This document shows positions 6,000 to 12,968 of a DNA stretch of 40,404 nt, one piece after another. Position 1 is the first letter of the stretch. Each line of letters starts with the position of its first letter. The position numbers and the translations under genes were made by a program. This DNA is from a virus. The DNA lies in IMG/VR virus record IMGVR_UViG_3300036760_000131, positions 1-40,404 of that record; one strand, written 5' to 3'. Below the pieces are notes generated by a model. The model had not been told where the DNA came from and did no database searches. It saw only the letters and a list, made by a program, of their open reading frames with translations.

Positions 6000-6058
6000 G
6001 AGTGCCCGTATCGGGCGGCGTAAGTTTGCGGCAAACAGCGTACGACCGTGCGCTCTCC
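5999..6058 (+). other. Compact RNA-like structured element after the rightward genes
   Basis: Hairpin GCCCG-TAT-CGGGC (6004-6016). A second hairpin has CGTA (6019-6022) pairing TACG (6041-6044), GG/CC outside an A bulge, and an apical GTTTG-CGG-CAAAC (6024-6036). An outer GGAG (5999-6002) can pair with CTCC (6055-6058). Too short for a tRNA. It could be a 3' UTR structure or a processing site. Confidence 0.45.
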
Positions 6059-6116
6059 TATGTAAAACCCCGCCCATGTTCTTCTACCATTGAGTAGAGA
6101 GCCAAGGGCTGGGGAC

Positions 6117-6137
6117 AGTCCCTGCAAAGGGACTTTT
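6117..6137 (+). terminator. Hairpin followed by TTTT (weak terminator candidate)
   Basis: AGTCCC-TGCAAA-GGGACT is a perfect 6-bp stem with four T residues beginning at its last base. It lies 118 bp after the last rightward gene. It may partly terminate the minigene transcript or be a domain of a longer RNA. An additional hairpin TCTAC/GTAGA lies just upstream at 6083-6098. Confidence 0.4.
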
Positions 6138-6166
6138 CTCATGTATTCTGTGAAGGTAGTTCTTTG

Positions 6167-6405
6167 AAATCACTGTACTGTGATGGTGCAAAAGGAGAGA
6201 CACTTAGTCGGGAGGCTAGGCACTGAAGTGCACAATTCCAGTTGCTTCCCGATGATTATACGAGGGTTGATAGTCCCTTGGCTCGTGGTAACTGGCCGCT
6301 GTCTTTAATGACGAAGAACGCCATAAAACCCCTGTGAGGTGACCATACCGGAATAGCTTTTGGCGAAAACCGTAAAGAAATCCTCACTCACAGTACAGTG
6401 TTTTT
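6167..6405 (+). ncRNA. Putative structured noncoding RNA (about 239 nt)
   Basis: Closed by a perfect 12-bp helix, CACTGTACTGTG (6171-6182) with CACAGTACAGTG (6389-6400). Three further A-T pairs lie beyond a T.T mismatch, then TTTTT at 6401-6405, which favours the plus strand. Inside: a 9-bp helix TCGGGAGGC (6208-6216)/GCTTCCCGA (6244-6252) with one G.U pair; a GCAC-TGAA-GTGC hairpin (6220-6231); ACGAG (6260-6264)/CTCGT (6282-6286). CCAGTT (6238-6243) can pair with AACTGG (6290-6295), which would be a pseudoknot. CGCC-AT-AAAA (6319-6328) can pair with TTTTGGCG (6358-6365). No open frame. It does not match RNase P, tmRNA or 6S motifs I know. Confidence 0.6.
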
Positions 6406-6417
6406 AAGCAGATACAC

Positions 6418-6445
6418 AAAAGCCCCCGTTTTTATTAACGGGGGC
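6418..6445 (-). terminator. Intrinsic terminator of the leftward late operon
   Basis: Perfect 7-bp stem GCCCCCG (6422-6428)/CGGGGGC (6439-6445) with a 10-base loop. On the minus strand it is followed by TTTT (plus AAAA 6418-6421). Outer ACACAA (6414-6419) and TTGTGT (6448-6453) can extend the stem. It lies 43 bp after the last lysis gene. The rest of 6000-6488 has no gene and is described by the neighbouring RNA-like entries. Confidence 0.85.
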
Positions 6446-6488
6446 GATTGTGTACTTAGCCACTAGAATTGGTTTCTAATGGTCGTCA

Positions 6489-7115
6489 TCAGGGACTAGC
6501 CGATGACGGGGGGTTCGTCGTATAAAAGCCAATAAGTGTTCTGCTCAATTCTTTCCAAGTAAACAATCGTTCTCGAATGGTACAGGGTGCACCCGATCCG
6601 TTCCCCTCATACCCAATAATTCCATCAACCGTAACCCGTACTTTGTAGGCAAGGTGCCTTTGACCGTTTGGATACTCAAAAATCATCACTTGACCCCAAG
6701 GCATAGGGACGTTTGGGATAAAGGTGTCGGCATCCCCACGGGGCAAGTCGGGGACTTTAAGCCGTACCGTGGCCGTACAAGAGCAAACCGTCCATTCATA
6801 GATATACCCGTCTTTAATGCGTTTAGCAGCCCATTCTAGGGCGCAGGAGGTATCGTAGGCACAGTCGTCTGATACTTCAGGGTGCCATTTCCCTGATATC
6901 TGTACTATCCCCCTATCGTTTGAGCCATTGGCATTGTTAGTAAGTGTAGGGTTCCAATTACTCTCCGAGGTGATGAGGTTGGAGAACGTCGTAGTGCTGA
7001 TTCCATGTGAAACGGCTATCCTATTCGCCATAGCCCTGTAATCAGGCTCTACGGGGCTTGTGGGGGCTTCAGGGGCTACTACAGCCGCCTCCACGACCGA
7101 AACAACCTCTGGCAA
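6489..7115 (-). CDS. Endolysin: lytic transglycosylase with C-terminal domain
   Basis: 208 residues from a TTG start at 7113-7115, chosen because GGGAGGT sits 9 bases upstream. Residues 1-25 are a Val/Pro/Ala-rich lead. Residues 26-105 form an SLT-type lysozyme-like domain: catalytic Glu in ITSESNW (E51), then GIVQIS, then DTSCALEWAAKRIKDG. The C-terminal part (about 130-200: MPWGQVMIFEYPNGQRHLAY... GFY) resembles a CHAP-like or papain-like domain without clear catalytic residues. It cleaves glycan strands of peptidoglycan. No in-frame ATG exists upstream, although a hydrophobic in-frame stretch does. Last gene of the late operon. Confidence 0.85.
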   Translation of the reverse strand: MPEVVSVVEAAVVAPEAPTSPVEPDYRAMANRIAVSHGISTTTFSNLITSESNWNPTLTNNANGSNDRGIVQISGKWHPEVSDDCAYDTSCALEWAAKRIKDGYIYEWTVCSCTATVRLKVPDLPRGDADTFIPNVPMPWGQVMIFEYPNGQRHLAYKVRVTVDGIIGYEGNGSGAPCTIRERLFTWKELSRTLIGFYTTNPPSSASP

Positions 7116-7252
7116 AGGAATATCTACCTCCCAGGTAACTGGGGAGATTATTGAAGATACTGCGACGAGAATAGAGACAAGATAATGCAGATGAGATTAT
7201 TAAGGGAGGACAGACGATTCTCGTAACTCGCGCCGACGACGAGGCGGCGTTG

Positions 7253-7447
7253 TTACTTTGCCGTTCGGAGGCCCGCGATATTCACATCTCCTTTCTTTAC
7301 CCGCTCCTTCCAAATCCACAATCCGGTGCCTATGGCTACTAGAACTTGAATCGTGGTCGTGAGCTGATCGGTGCCGACAGAGATTCCAAGTAGTGGAAGC
7401 ACCATCGCCAAAAGGTTAATGATGACAGATATGATGGTCGTGGACAT
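7253..7447 (-). CDS. Holin-like protein, two membrane spans
   Basis: 64 residues: a first hydrophobic span (IISVIINLLAMVLPLLGISV), a short GTDQ turn, a second span (TIQVLVAIGTGLWIW) and a basic C-terminal tail (KERVKKGD). Length, topology and position directly before the endolysin fit a class II holin that permeabilises the inner membrane. A TATAAT lies 7 bp before the ATG (7455-7460). Confidence 0.8.
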   Translation of the reverse strand: MSTTIISVIINLLAMVLPLLGISVGTDQLTTTIQVLVAIGTGLWIWKERVKKGDVNIAGLRTAK

Positions 7448-7454
7448 AAAGGTT

Positions 7455-7460
7455 ATTATA
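7455..7460 (-). promoter_or_regulatory. Possible -10 element just upstream of the holin
   Basis: Minus-strand TATAAT, with only AACCTTT between it and the ATG. The -35 is weak (TTATTA-like at 17-18 bp). If used, the transcript would be leaderless. Confidence 0.3.
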
Positions 7461-7489
7461 GCTTAGTTTTTAATGGTTAATAAACTTAT

Positions 7490-8026
7490 TCACACCATTG
7501 ACACCGGCTGAAAAAAATAAATCTTCAGCCCTCTTTTGAGCCTAAAGATATTCACCCATTCGTCGAGCGTGTAGTTTTTCTCCCACAGCCCCGTTTTTGA
7601 GTTATTACTGGCGATGTTCTTTTTGTCCATCCATATTCCACAGTGCCCGTGTACTGTTTCTGTTCGGGGACTGATGATGATAGTGCCAGGGGTGATGACG
7701 TTGGTTCCCTTGAACCGCTTATCCTTAGAGAGGTGATTAAACAGGTCTCGGGTCGAAACAAGGATGGGGAAGTCGGGCAGAAGGTCTTTGATAATACGGG
7801 AGACGCACTGGGCGCAGGCGAGGTCATCTGACACTTCATCATTGGGGGTTACATCTTTACCTAGATATTCATTCGAGGTCTCTACTACTCTTTCAGCGAA
7901 GGTGATGAGAGACGGGGGTTCAAGTGGAGGGCGGGGGGTTGACATGGTTGGTGCAGGTTTGATAATTTCAACGAGAAACGTCCACAGTTCTTTGAAGATG
8001 TCGAGTATCCAATTAGATGGTGGCAT
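7490..8026 (-). CDS. CHAP/NlpC-like peptidoglycan endopeptidase
   Basis: 178 residues. N-terminal amphipathic segment (NWILDIFKELWTFLVEII), Pro-rich linker (24-38), then the enzyme: LACAQCVSRII (candidate nucleophile C71), VHGHCGIW (catalytic His, H128) and SNNSKTGLWEKNYTLDEW downstream. The order Cys, His and polar residue plus the 'HxGI' pattern fit CHAP/NlpC-P60 amidases or endopeptidases that cut peptidoglycan cross-links. A TTAGGAAG ribosome-binding site precedes the ATG. The start overlaps the papain-like gene by 14 bp. Confidence 0.75.
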   Translation of the reverse strand: MPPSNWILDIFKELWTFLVEIIKPAPTMSTPRPPLEPPSLITFAERVVETSNEYLGKDVTPNDEVSDDLACAQCVSRIIKDLLPDFPILVSTRDLFNHLSKDKRFKGTNVITPGTIIISPRTETVHGHCGIWMDKKNIASNNSKTGLWEKNYTLDEWVNIFRLKRGLKIYFFQPVSMV

Positions 8027-8816
8027 GTTTTCTTCCTAACGGGAACCCGAAGATTGTCTTTATCAGATTCAAGAACTTCTGCCAGGCATCCTCTACCACC
8101 ACCTGCCGTTTCAAGTGATACCGCATGACGACTGAAGGATTGATATCAGCACGAAGTTCTTTAAGATAGGGATAGTAGGAATCGAATACGAGATAATTTC
8201 CATTTGGTTGCATCCCAAAACACATTACCCAATGTCCGTCAGAGATTCCTTGGGGGCGATAGTACAGTCCCTTATCATCTTGCCACCATGCCGGCACGCT
8301 CATGCCTAGCGGGGAGTATTTTAGAGCCCCGCGCATGTCTGATACCTTGACGAGTTCGTACCCAAACTCGTACTCCGCACCCCGTGCGATTGCGAGTGAA
8401 ATGAGATTGTTAGGAAGGTCTTTATAGAACTCCTCCAGGGTCTTCACTTCCTCGAACGGCCATTCTTGTTCGTAGACAGACCAAGACTTTCTAATGAAGT
8501 CTGCGACTCGTTTAGGTGTATTGCCAAAGAGAGTACCAGAGCCTTTGGCGACAAAGCGGTCGCTAAGATTTTCAGAGTTATCAAATTGCCGTCTTCGTAA
8601 TGTCTCGATGACGTTCAAAGTTCCGAATGAAACGCAACCCGAAGTCTCAAACTCCTGGATGCTCTGTTTTTCGGTGATGGGGAGCCAGTTAGTCCAGTCT
8701 CCGCTTTCTACCAAAACTTCACCAGCAAACTTCTTGCTAAGTGAATTGTCGGCCCCGAAAACAAAGTCTTCTTCAACGGGAGCCTCATAAATAAATCCTT
8801 TTTTAATGTCAGTCAT
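8013..8816 (-). CDS. Papain-like cysteine peptidase domain protein
   Basis: 267 residues. After GDWTNWLPITEKQSI the motif FETSGCVSFGTLNVIETL places a probable nucleophile Cys at position 61, preceded by the E-x-x-S-G context of C1/C39-type peptidases. A His is in SDGHWVMCFG (about 190), followed by YLVFDSYYPY. It may mature a virion protein, cleave peptide stems or act in lysis or entry; its place at the head of the lysis genes favours the wall. No signal peptide. Coupled by ATGA to the gene upstream. Confidence 0.75.
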   Translation of the reverse strand: MTDIKKGFIYEAPVEEDFVFGADNSLSKKFAGEVLVESGDWTNWLPITEKQSIQEFETSGCVSFGTLNVIETLRRRQFDNSENLSDRFVAKGSGTLFGNTPKRVADFIRKSWSVYEQEWPFEEVKTLEEFYKDLPNNLISLAIARGAEYEFGYELVKVSDMRGALKYSPLGMSVPAWWQDDKGLYYRPQGISDGHWVMCFGMQPNGNYLVFDSYYPYLKELRADINPSVVMRYHLKRQVVVEDAWQKFLNLIKTIFGFPLGRKHATI

Positions 8817-9112
8817 GGTGTAGTTGAAGTTGGTAAGGGAGTAAAGTTTTGGATTGTAATCGGGGTTATCTTCACAGGATCAATTCCCCTGTTCTCCAAC
8901 AGTTTATCAAGTTTTGCCTCAAGGTAGGGGATTCTTTCCACCCTGGCGATGGTGGTGGCTATCCGCTCTCCTTGCAAAGCGTCTGTTTCTTTTAATTCAT
9001 ACACCCGCTGATTGAACATGGAGAAGTTGGCTACTGTGAACCCCGCAAAGGCAAGAGAGATGGTGATGGCTCCGGTGATGAGTATGACTGCGGTGTCGAT
9101 GGCTCCTTTCAT
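8813..9112 (-). CDS. Membrane-anchored coiled-coil protein, spanin- or holin-like
   Basis: 99 residues: an N-terminal transmembrane helix (AVILITGAITISLAFAGFTV), then a charged coiled coil (VYELKETDALQGERIATTIARVERI) and a Pro/Thr-rich tail. The topology resembles i-spanins (Rz-like) or a pinholin regulator. It overlaps the peptidase gene by ATGA and opens the lysis group. No lipoprotein partner (o-spanin) is visible. Confidence 0.65.
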   Translation of the reverse strand: MKGAIDTAVILITGAITISLAFAGFTVANFSMFNQRVYELKETDALQGERIATTIARVERIPYLEAKLDKLLENRGIDPVKITPITIQNFTPLPTSTTP

Positions 9113-9139
9113 ATCTATTAAATCATTGAGTAAAGTCTA

Positions 9140-10321
9140 TCACCCTATCCACGATGTACCGTTGAAATACTTAGGTTCTTTAGTTACCCATGTACTACCA
9201 TTAAAATATTTCAATGGTTTAATTGTCCACGTTGTCCCGTCCCAATATTTAACTATCCCTACGGGGGCTGAAGGTGAGGTAGAGGGCGATGTAGAGGGAG
9301 AAGCAGAAGGCGAGGTACTGGCACTGGTACTTGGACTACTTGATGCCGAGGTGGAGGGGCTGGTACTAGGACTCGTGGAAGGAGAAGTACTAGGAGATGT
9401 ACTGGGGCTTGGACTTGAAGATGCACTCGTTGAAGGGGAAGTGGAAGGACTTGTAGAGGGTGACGTTGACGGTGATGTTGAGGGGCTTGGCGAAGAACTA
9501 GCACTGGTACTTGGAGAGGTAGAAGGTGAAGTGCTGGGTGAGGGTGAGGAACTCGGACTCGTAGAAGCACTTGTAGAAGGGCTTTTGCTAGGAGACGTTG
9601 AGGGACTTGTTGAAGGACTAGGCGAGGAGCTTGCGGATGTACTAGGTGAAGTCGATGGTGAAGTTGAAGGAGATGGGCTGGAACTAGGGGATGTGGATGT
9701 ACTAGTAGAGGGGCTTGTGCTTGGGCTTGTAGAGGGTGAGGTACTTGGTGAAGGCGAAGAAGAAGCTGAGGTACTTGGACTCGTTGATCGAGACGTACTT
9801 GGGGAAGGGGAAGATGAGGGTGAAGTAGACGGGGATGTGGATGGAGAGGTACTGGGAGAAGGGCTAGAGCTGGGAGATGTTGAAGTAGAAGCAGAGGGAC
9901 TCGTAGAAGGGGAAGTTGAAACCGATGTACTAGGAGATGTAGAAGGGCTTGTACTTGGGCTAGTTGAAGGCGAAGGACTGCTTGAAGCAGAGGTGGAGGG
10001 GCTGGTAGACGGGGACGTTGAAGGACTGGGTGAACTACTTGGACTTGTGCTAGGAGAGTTAGAAGGGGATGTAGAAGGACTAGGACTAGACGATGCTGAG
10101 GTACTGGGAGAAGTGGAAGGGCTTGTGGAAGGACTAGTGGAAGGCGAGGGAGAAGATGAGGGGGAAGTAGAGGGGGAGGTTGAAGGGCTTGTGCTAGGAC
10201 TGGTTGAAGGGCTAGTACTTGGAGAGGTTGAAGGTGAGGCAGAGGGGGACGAAGAACCTACCGAACCTGTAATTGCACTTTTTATCAGTACCCATCCTGT
10301 TGTACGCTTAAATCGCGCCAT
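9140..10321 (-). CDS. Mucin-like Ser/Thr/Pro repeat fibre protein
   Basis: 393 residues. A short head (MARFKRTTGWVLIKSAITGS) leads to about 320 residues of SPSTSPS/SASPS-type units made almost only of Ser, Pro and Thr. The C-terminal 40 residues contain three copies of a 'KYFNG(T/S)(T/S)W' motif (KYWDGTTWT, KYFNGSTWV, KYFNGTSWI), a putative tip repeat seen in tail-associated phage proteins. The long segment would be extended and is an obvious O-glycosylation substrate. Codons differ between repeats, so the tract is old or under codon diversification. Likely a tail or fibre component. Confidence 0.8.
   Translation of the reverse strand: MARFKRTTGWVLIKSAITGSVGSSSPSASPSTSPSTSPSTSPSTSPSTSPSTSPSSSPSPSTSPSTSPSTSPSTSASSSPSPSTSPSNSPSTSPSSSPSPSTSPSTSPSTSASSSPSPSTSPSTSPSTSPSTSVSTSPSTSPSASTSTSPSSSPSPSTSPSTSPSTSPSSSPSPSTSRSTSPSTSASSSPSPSTSPSTSPSTSPSTSTSTSPSSSPSPSTSPSTSPSTSASSSPSPSTSPSTSPSKSPSTSASTSPSSSPSPSTSPSTSPSTSASSSPSPSTSPSTSPSTSPSTSPSTSASSSPSPSTSPSTSPSTSPSTSPSTSASSSPSTSASTSPSASPSTSPSTSPSAPVGIVKYWDGTTWTIKPLKYFNGSTWVTKEPKYFNGTSWIG
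9259..10250. repeat. Degenerate repeat tract encoding Ser/Pro/Thr units
   Basis: About 1 kb of 6- to 12-base phase-conserved units, with synonymous variation between copies. The same tract produces a spurious long open frame of Glu/Val/Gly/Leu on the plus strand. Confidence 0.85.
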
Positions 10322-10324
10322 ACA

Positions 10325-11971
10325 TTAAAAATACGAAGCTCTCTTTATTGTTTGAACGACCTTGTAGATTTTTTGTATCGTCAGGAAAACGTACGCTACC
10401 AAAATACGGGCAGCTGCTACATCTCCTGCGTTTCCGGTTGCTATCGTGTCAAGGTTTCCATCTGCGGGCATGGTCAAAGCACCTGATATTTGTGCATTGT
10501 CTATGTTGGTCAGGGTAGAGCCTGTTACCAGCGTTCCAGCGGCTGTGTTAAGGGTTACGTCAGAAGTAGACCCGTTAGCAGTTTCTGCTTGGAAAGTATA
10601 GGTTAAAGTTCCACTTCCTTGATCCCATTCAGTAGAATCCCATTTAGTAAGAAAAGTCTGTAATGCTGTTCCTGCGGCAAAGAGAGTGTTGGCGAGGAGG
10701 TATTGGGGTTCTAGTTTGGTGAGACCTGCTTGGCCTGTAAGTTGAAAACTTCTTTGGGGGCTGGTGTTTTCTACACCCCACGTATTATTATTCCTATCAA
10801 TAGACCGATAGTTTGTTGCAGCGTTAAGTTCCGTTCCCCCTTCCCATGAAATGTAGTTAGTAGTGTCCCTACTGTCGGGGCTTCTGGTAACTTGAATGTA
10901 GTAAGCCGTGCTTGCAGATGCAGAATAAGGGGTTCCGAAAGTTAAGGTGTATGCCACATAAGAAGTAGTTAAAGAACTACTAGCTAATGTGGCATTAGCT
11001 AAGGATGAACCACCTAAACTGGATACCAAATCTACACTTATAGTATCAGTCGGGCTGGCCGTTTTTTTAAGTTTTAAGATTACTCCAGTTATTGTCGCAC
11101 TTGCCGACAATTCAAATTTTTGTGCTTCAGCCTGACTTGTTTGACCAGCACCCGCTGTTCCTCCTTGAATAATTGCGTCTTGATTTGCAATGGAGATGTA
11201 TGCTCCTTCTCTTTGCCCAACCACAACCCCCGCCCTATAAATATCGTGGTTATCCATTGAGCCGTTAAGGGAGAAAATCGTGTACCATCTTCCATCTACG
11301 GGAGTGAAAGCGACACGAGACCTAAGGGGGGTTGTAACTCCTGGTGTGCCAGTGAAAATTGTGGCTTTAGCTGACCATGATGGGGCGTCTATGGCGGTGC
11401 TTTCATAAAGATAAACATCCATAGCGTCCATGTTTGATAATGCTGTGGCATAGACCGCTTCTGCATAGAAGGCTGTAGTCCCATCCCATTTTGAAGCGGT
11501 ATATTGCCAGTATTTAGGATTGGTGAGGATAGCGGCGGTTTCCGCAGTGCGATTTGTGTTGTAGTTTCCTATTTCTATCTGTGTTTCAGTGTTGGTGAGG
11601 GTGGTAGCGTTTTGGATGACGATGATACGGGCAGATTTGACTCTTGCCCCAGTTCCACTTGTGTAATCAACAAAAACTCTGTATTCAGTGGCTCCTGCTG
11701 GGGGTGTAAAAGAAGCACTCCTAACTAAACCGAGTGTAGTTCCGATAGAGGCACTAGCAATAGTGGCGTCGTCTGTGCTTGTTCCTGAACGCCTCAAAGA
11801 TATAGTTACACTGTCTCCCGATGTTTTAGAACAAAGCACCTCAAAATAATAAGTAACCGTCCCGTTATATTGGGCGGTGTCTAATTGGACTATCTCATTA
11901 GAGGTAGTATCTGCCGCTGCGGCCGCTATGTTGTGGTCGAGCAGGTTCAATTCCTGTCTTACAATAGCCAT
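10325..11971 (-). CDS. Large beta-rich tail fibre or baseplate-like protein (548 aa)
   Basis: Starts MAIVRQELNLLDHNIAAAAA. The composition is rich in Ser, Thr, Ala and beta-strand patterns (VTYYFEVLCSK, TEYRVFVDYTSG, DTISVDLVSSL, TAYYIQVTRSP), consistent with two or three jelly-roll or carbohydrate-binding modules. The C-terminus (AGDVAAARILVAYVFLTIQK) is helical. It lies between a small structural gene and the mucin-like fibre, so receptor binding is plausible. No enzyme motif. Confidence 0.75.
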   Translation of the reverse strand: MAIVRQELNLLDHNIAAAAADTTSNEIVQLDTAQYNGTVTYYFEVLCSKTSGDSVTISLRRSGTSTDDATIASASIGTTLGLVRSASFTPPAGATEYRVFVDYTSGTGARVKSARIIVIQNATTLTNTETQIEIGNYNTNRTAETAAILTNPKYWQYTASKWDGTTAFYAEAVYATALSNMDAMDVYLYESTAIDAPSWSAKATIFTGTPGVTTPLRSRVAFTPVDGRWYTIFSLNGSMDNHDIYRAGVVVGQREGAYISIANQDAIIQGGTAGAGQTSQAEAQKFELSASATITGVILKLKKTASPTDTISVDLVSSLGGSSLANATLASSSLTTSYVAYTLTFGTPYSASASTAYYIQVTRSPDSRDTTNYISWEGGTELNAATNYRSIDRNNNTWGVENTSPQRSFQLTGQAGLTKLEPQYLLANTLFAAGTALQTFLTKWDSTEWDQGSGTLTYTFQAETANGSTSDVTLNTAAGTLVTGSTLTNIDNAQISGALTMPADGNLDTIATGNAGDVAAARILVAYVFLTIQKIYKVVQTIKRASYF

Positions 11972-11974
11972 AAA

Positions 11975-12394
11975 CTATTTCAGTGTGATGAGCTTCCCGT
12001 ATTCGCTGATTATTTTGTTCCTCTGTGTCGTGGTAAGTGTAGAAGCGAAGTGAATCTGTATTTCATCCACCACGCCAGATCCAGCTACTGATTGCGAGTA
12101 GTAGACTTTGTACGGTAGTCCCATCGCTGTTTCGATAGTGGATTTCTGACTCCAGATGTCTTTGATGACGAACTTGGTATTTACGTTTGTGGGAGGGAGC
12201 GTGGGATTGCTCGCCATGAGAGCGTCGAGGATTGTCTTTTCGCCTACTGTGAGGGGACGACTGAAATTGACAAAGGTCATGCCACTACTGTCGCCTATTA
12301 CGTCTGGTTTCAGTCCGACTTCTTGTTCGATTCTCTGCAAGGCGTTCCATGCGTACCCGACTGTTCTGTCAAGTGGGGGGTATTTGTATTCCAT
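11975..12394 (-). CDS. Structural/tail-associated hypothetical (139 aa)
   Basis: Starts MEYKYPPLDRTVGYAWNALQ, with FSRPLTVGEKTILDALMASN in the middle and a C-terminal STLTTTQRNKIISEYGKL segment. The middle and end resemble each other in pattern (terminal-helix pairs), but I know no family. It lies within the fibre gene block with gaps of 3 and 18 bp. Probably a tail accessory. Confidence 0.7.
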   Translation of the reverse strand: MEYKYPPLDRTVGYAWNALQRIEQEVGLKPDVIGDSSGMTFVNFSRPLTVGEKTILDALMASNPTLPPTNVNTKFVIKDIWSQKSTIETAMGLPYKVYYSQSVAGSGVVDEIQIHFASTLTTTQRNKIISEYGKLITLK

Positions 12395-12412
12395 GGTGGA
12401 ATTGTTTAGACC

Positions 12413-12931
12413 TCACACCTCCACGATAACGTAGCAGTATGCGTTGACTGCTGCTGCTGCGGTAACACGAACCTTCAACAGACCCGAAATAATCATGATA
12501 GGTTCACGACCTAGAGGGAACTGCTTGACGTACTGGTTTGTCGGTGCGACGAATTGCACATCAAACATACGGGTAGTTGTGTTTGTTCCTTCTCCTGATG
12601 CTGTGTAACCTGTAGAAGTCGTACCGACAGGGATTTGGTTTGTGGTCTGGTCGCCAGTCTGTGCTAGAGCGTTACCGTCCATTTTGACGATACCAGCAGC
12701 AACATGAGCTGTAACAGTGCTTCCTGAAGAAGCGTCAGTTTCCATCAATTCACACCTAATAGGGGTCGCGGCTGCCGAGCCGTCGAAGCTGATACCCCAC
12801 TCAACCACTTTAATTGTGTTGGTAGCAGACCCTTTGACTTGAAGCATCGTTTTGACAGCCGTACCCGTAGTCACTGGAACTTGAGCTGCCGATGTTGGCG
12901 ATGGACCGTTTGCGATTAAATATAGAGCCAT
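12413..12931 (-). CDS. Virion structural protein (172 aa)
   Basis: Starts MALYLIANGPSPTSAAQVPV. Mostly beta (KTMLQVKGSATNTIKVVEWG, IRCELMETDASSGSTVTAHV, MIISGLLKVRVTAAAAVNAY). The compact beta-sandwich look and a possible promoter of its own at 12960-12968 suggest an abundant head- or tail-decoration protein. No Shine-Dalgarno; the leader is AT-rich. Confidence 0.7.
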   Translation of the reverse strand: MALYLIANGPSPTSAAQVPVTTGTAVKTMLQVKGSATNTIKVVEWGISFDGSAAATPIRCELMETDASSGSTVTAHVAAGIVKMDGNALAQTGDQTTNQIPVGTTSTGYTASGEGTNTTTRMFDVQFVAPTNQYVKQFPLGREPIMIISGLLKVRVTAAAAVNAYCYVIVEV

Positions 12932-12959
12932 GATTTTTTATAAGTTAATAATTCGACTA

Positions 12960-12968
12960 ATTATACCA
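12960..12968 (-). promoter_or_regulatory. Extended -10 promoter candidate TGGTATAAT
   Basis: Minus-strand TGGTATAAT matches the extended -10 consensus (TGn plus TATAAT). It overlaps the stop of the glycosyltransferase and would give a leader of about 22 nt to the structural gene starting at 12931. No good -35, which extended -10 promoters do not need. Confidence 0.4.

Noticed and set aside
5999-6058. tRNA or tRNA-like gene
   Set aside because: Only 60 nt, no T-loop sequence and no anticodon-like stem; hairpins do not form a cloverleaf.
9012-10328. 438-residue plus-strand open frame rich in Glu, Gly, Val and Leu
   Set aside because: It is the antisense of the Ser/Pro/Thr repeat gene; GGN and GAA periodicity keeps the opposite frame open. 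It crosses the start of a real gene and has no ribosome-binding site or fold.
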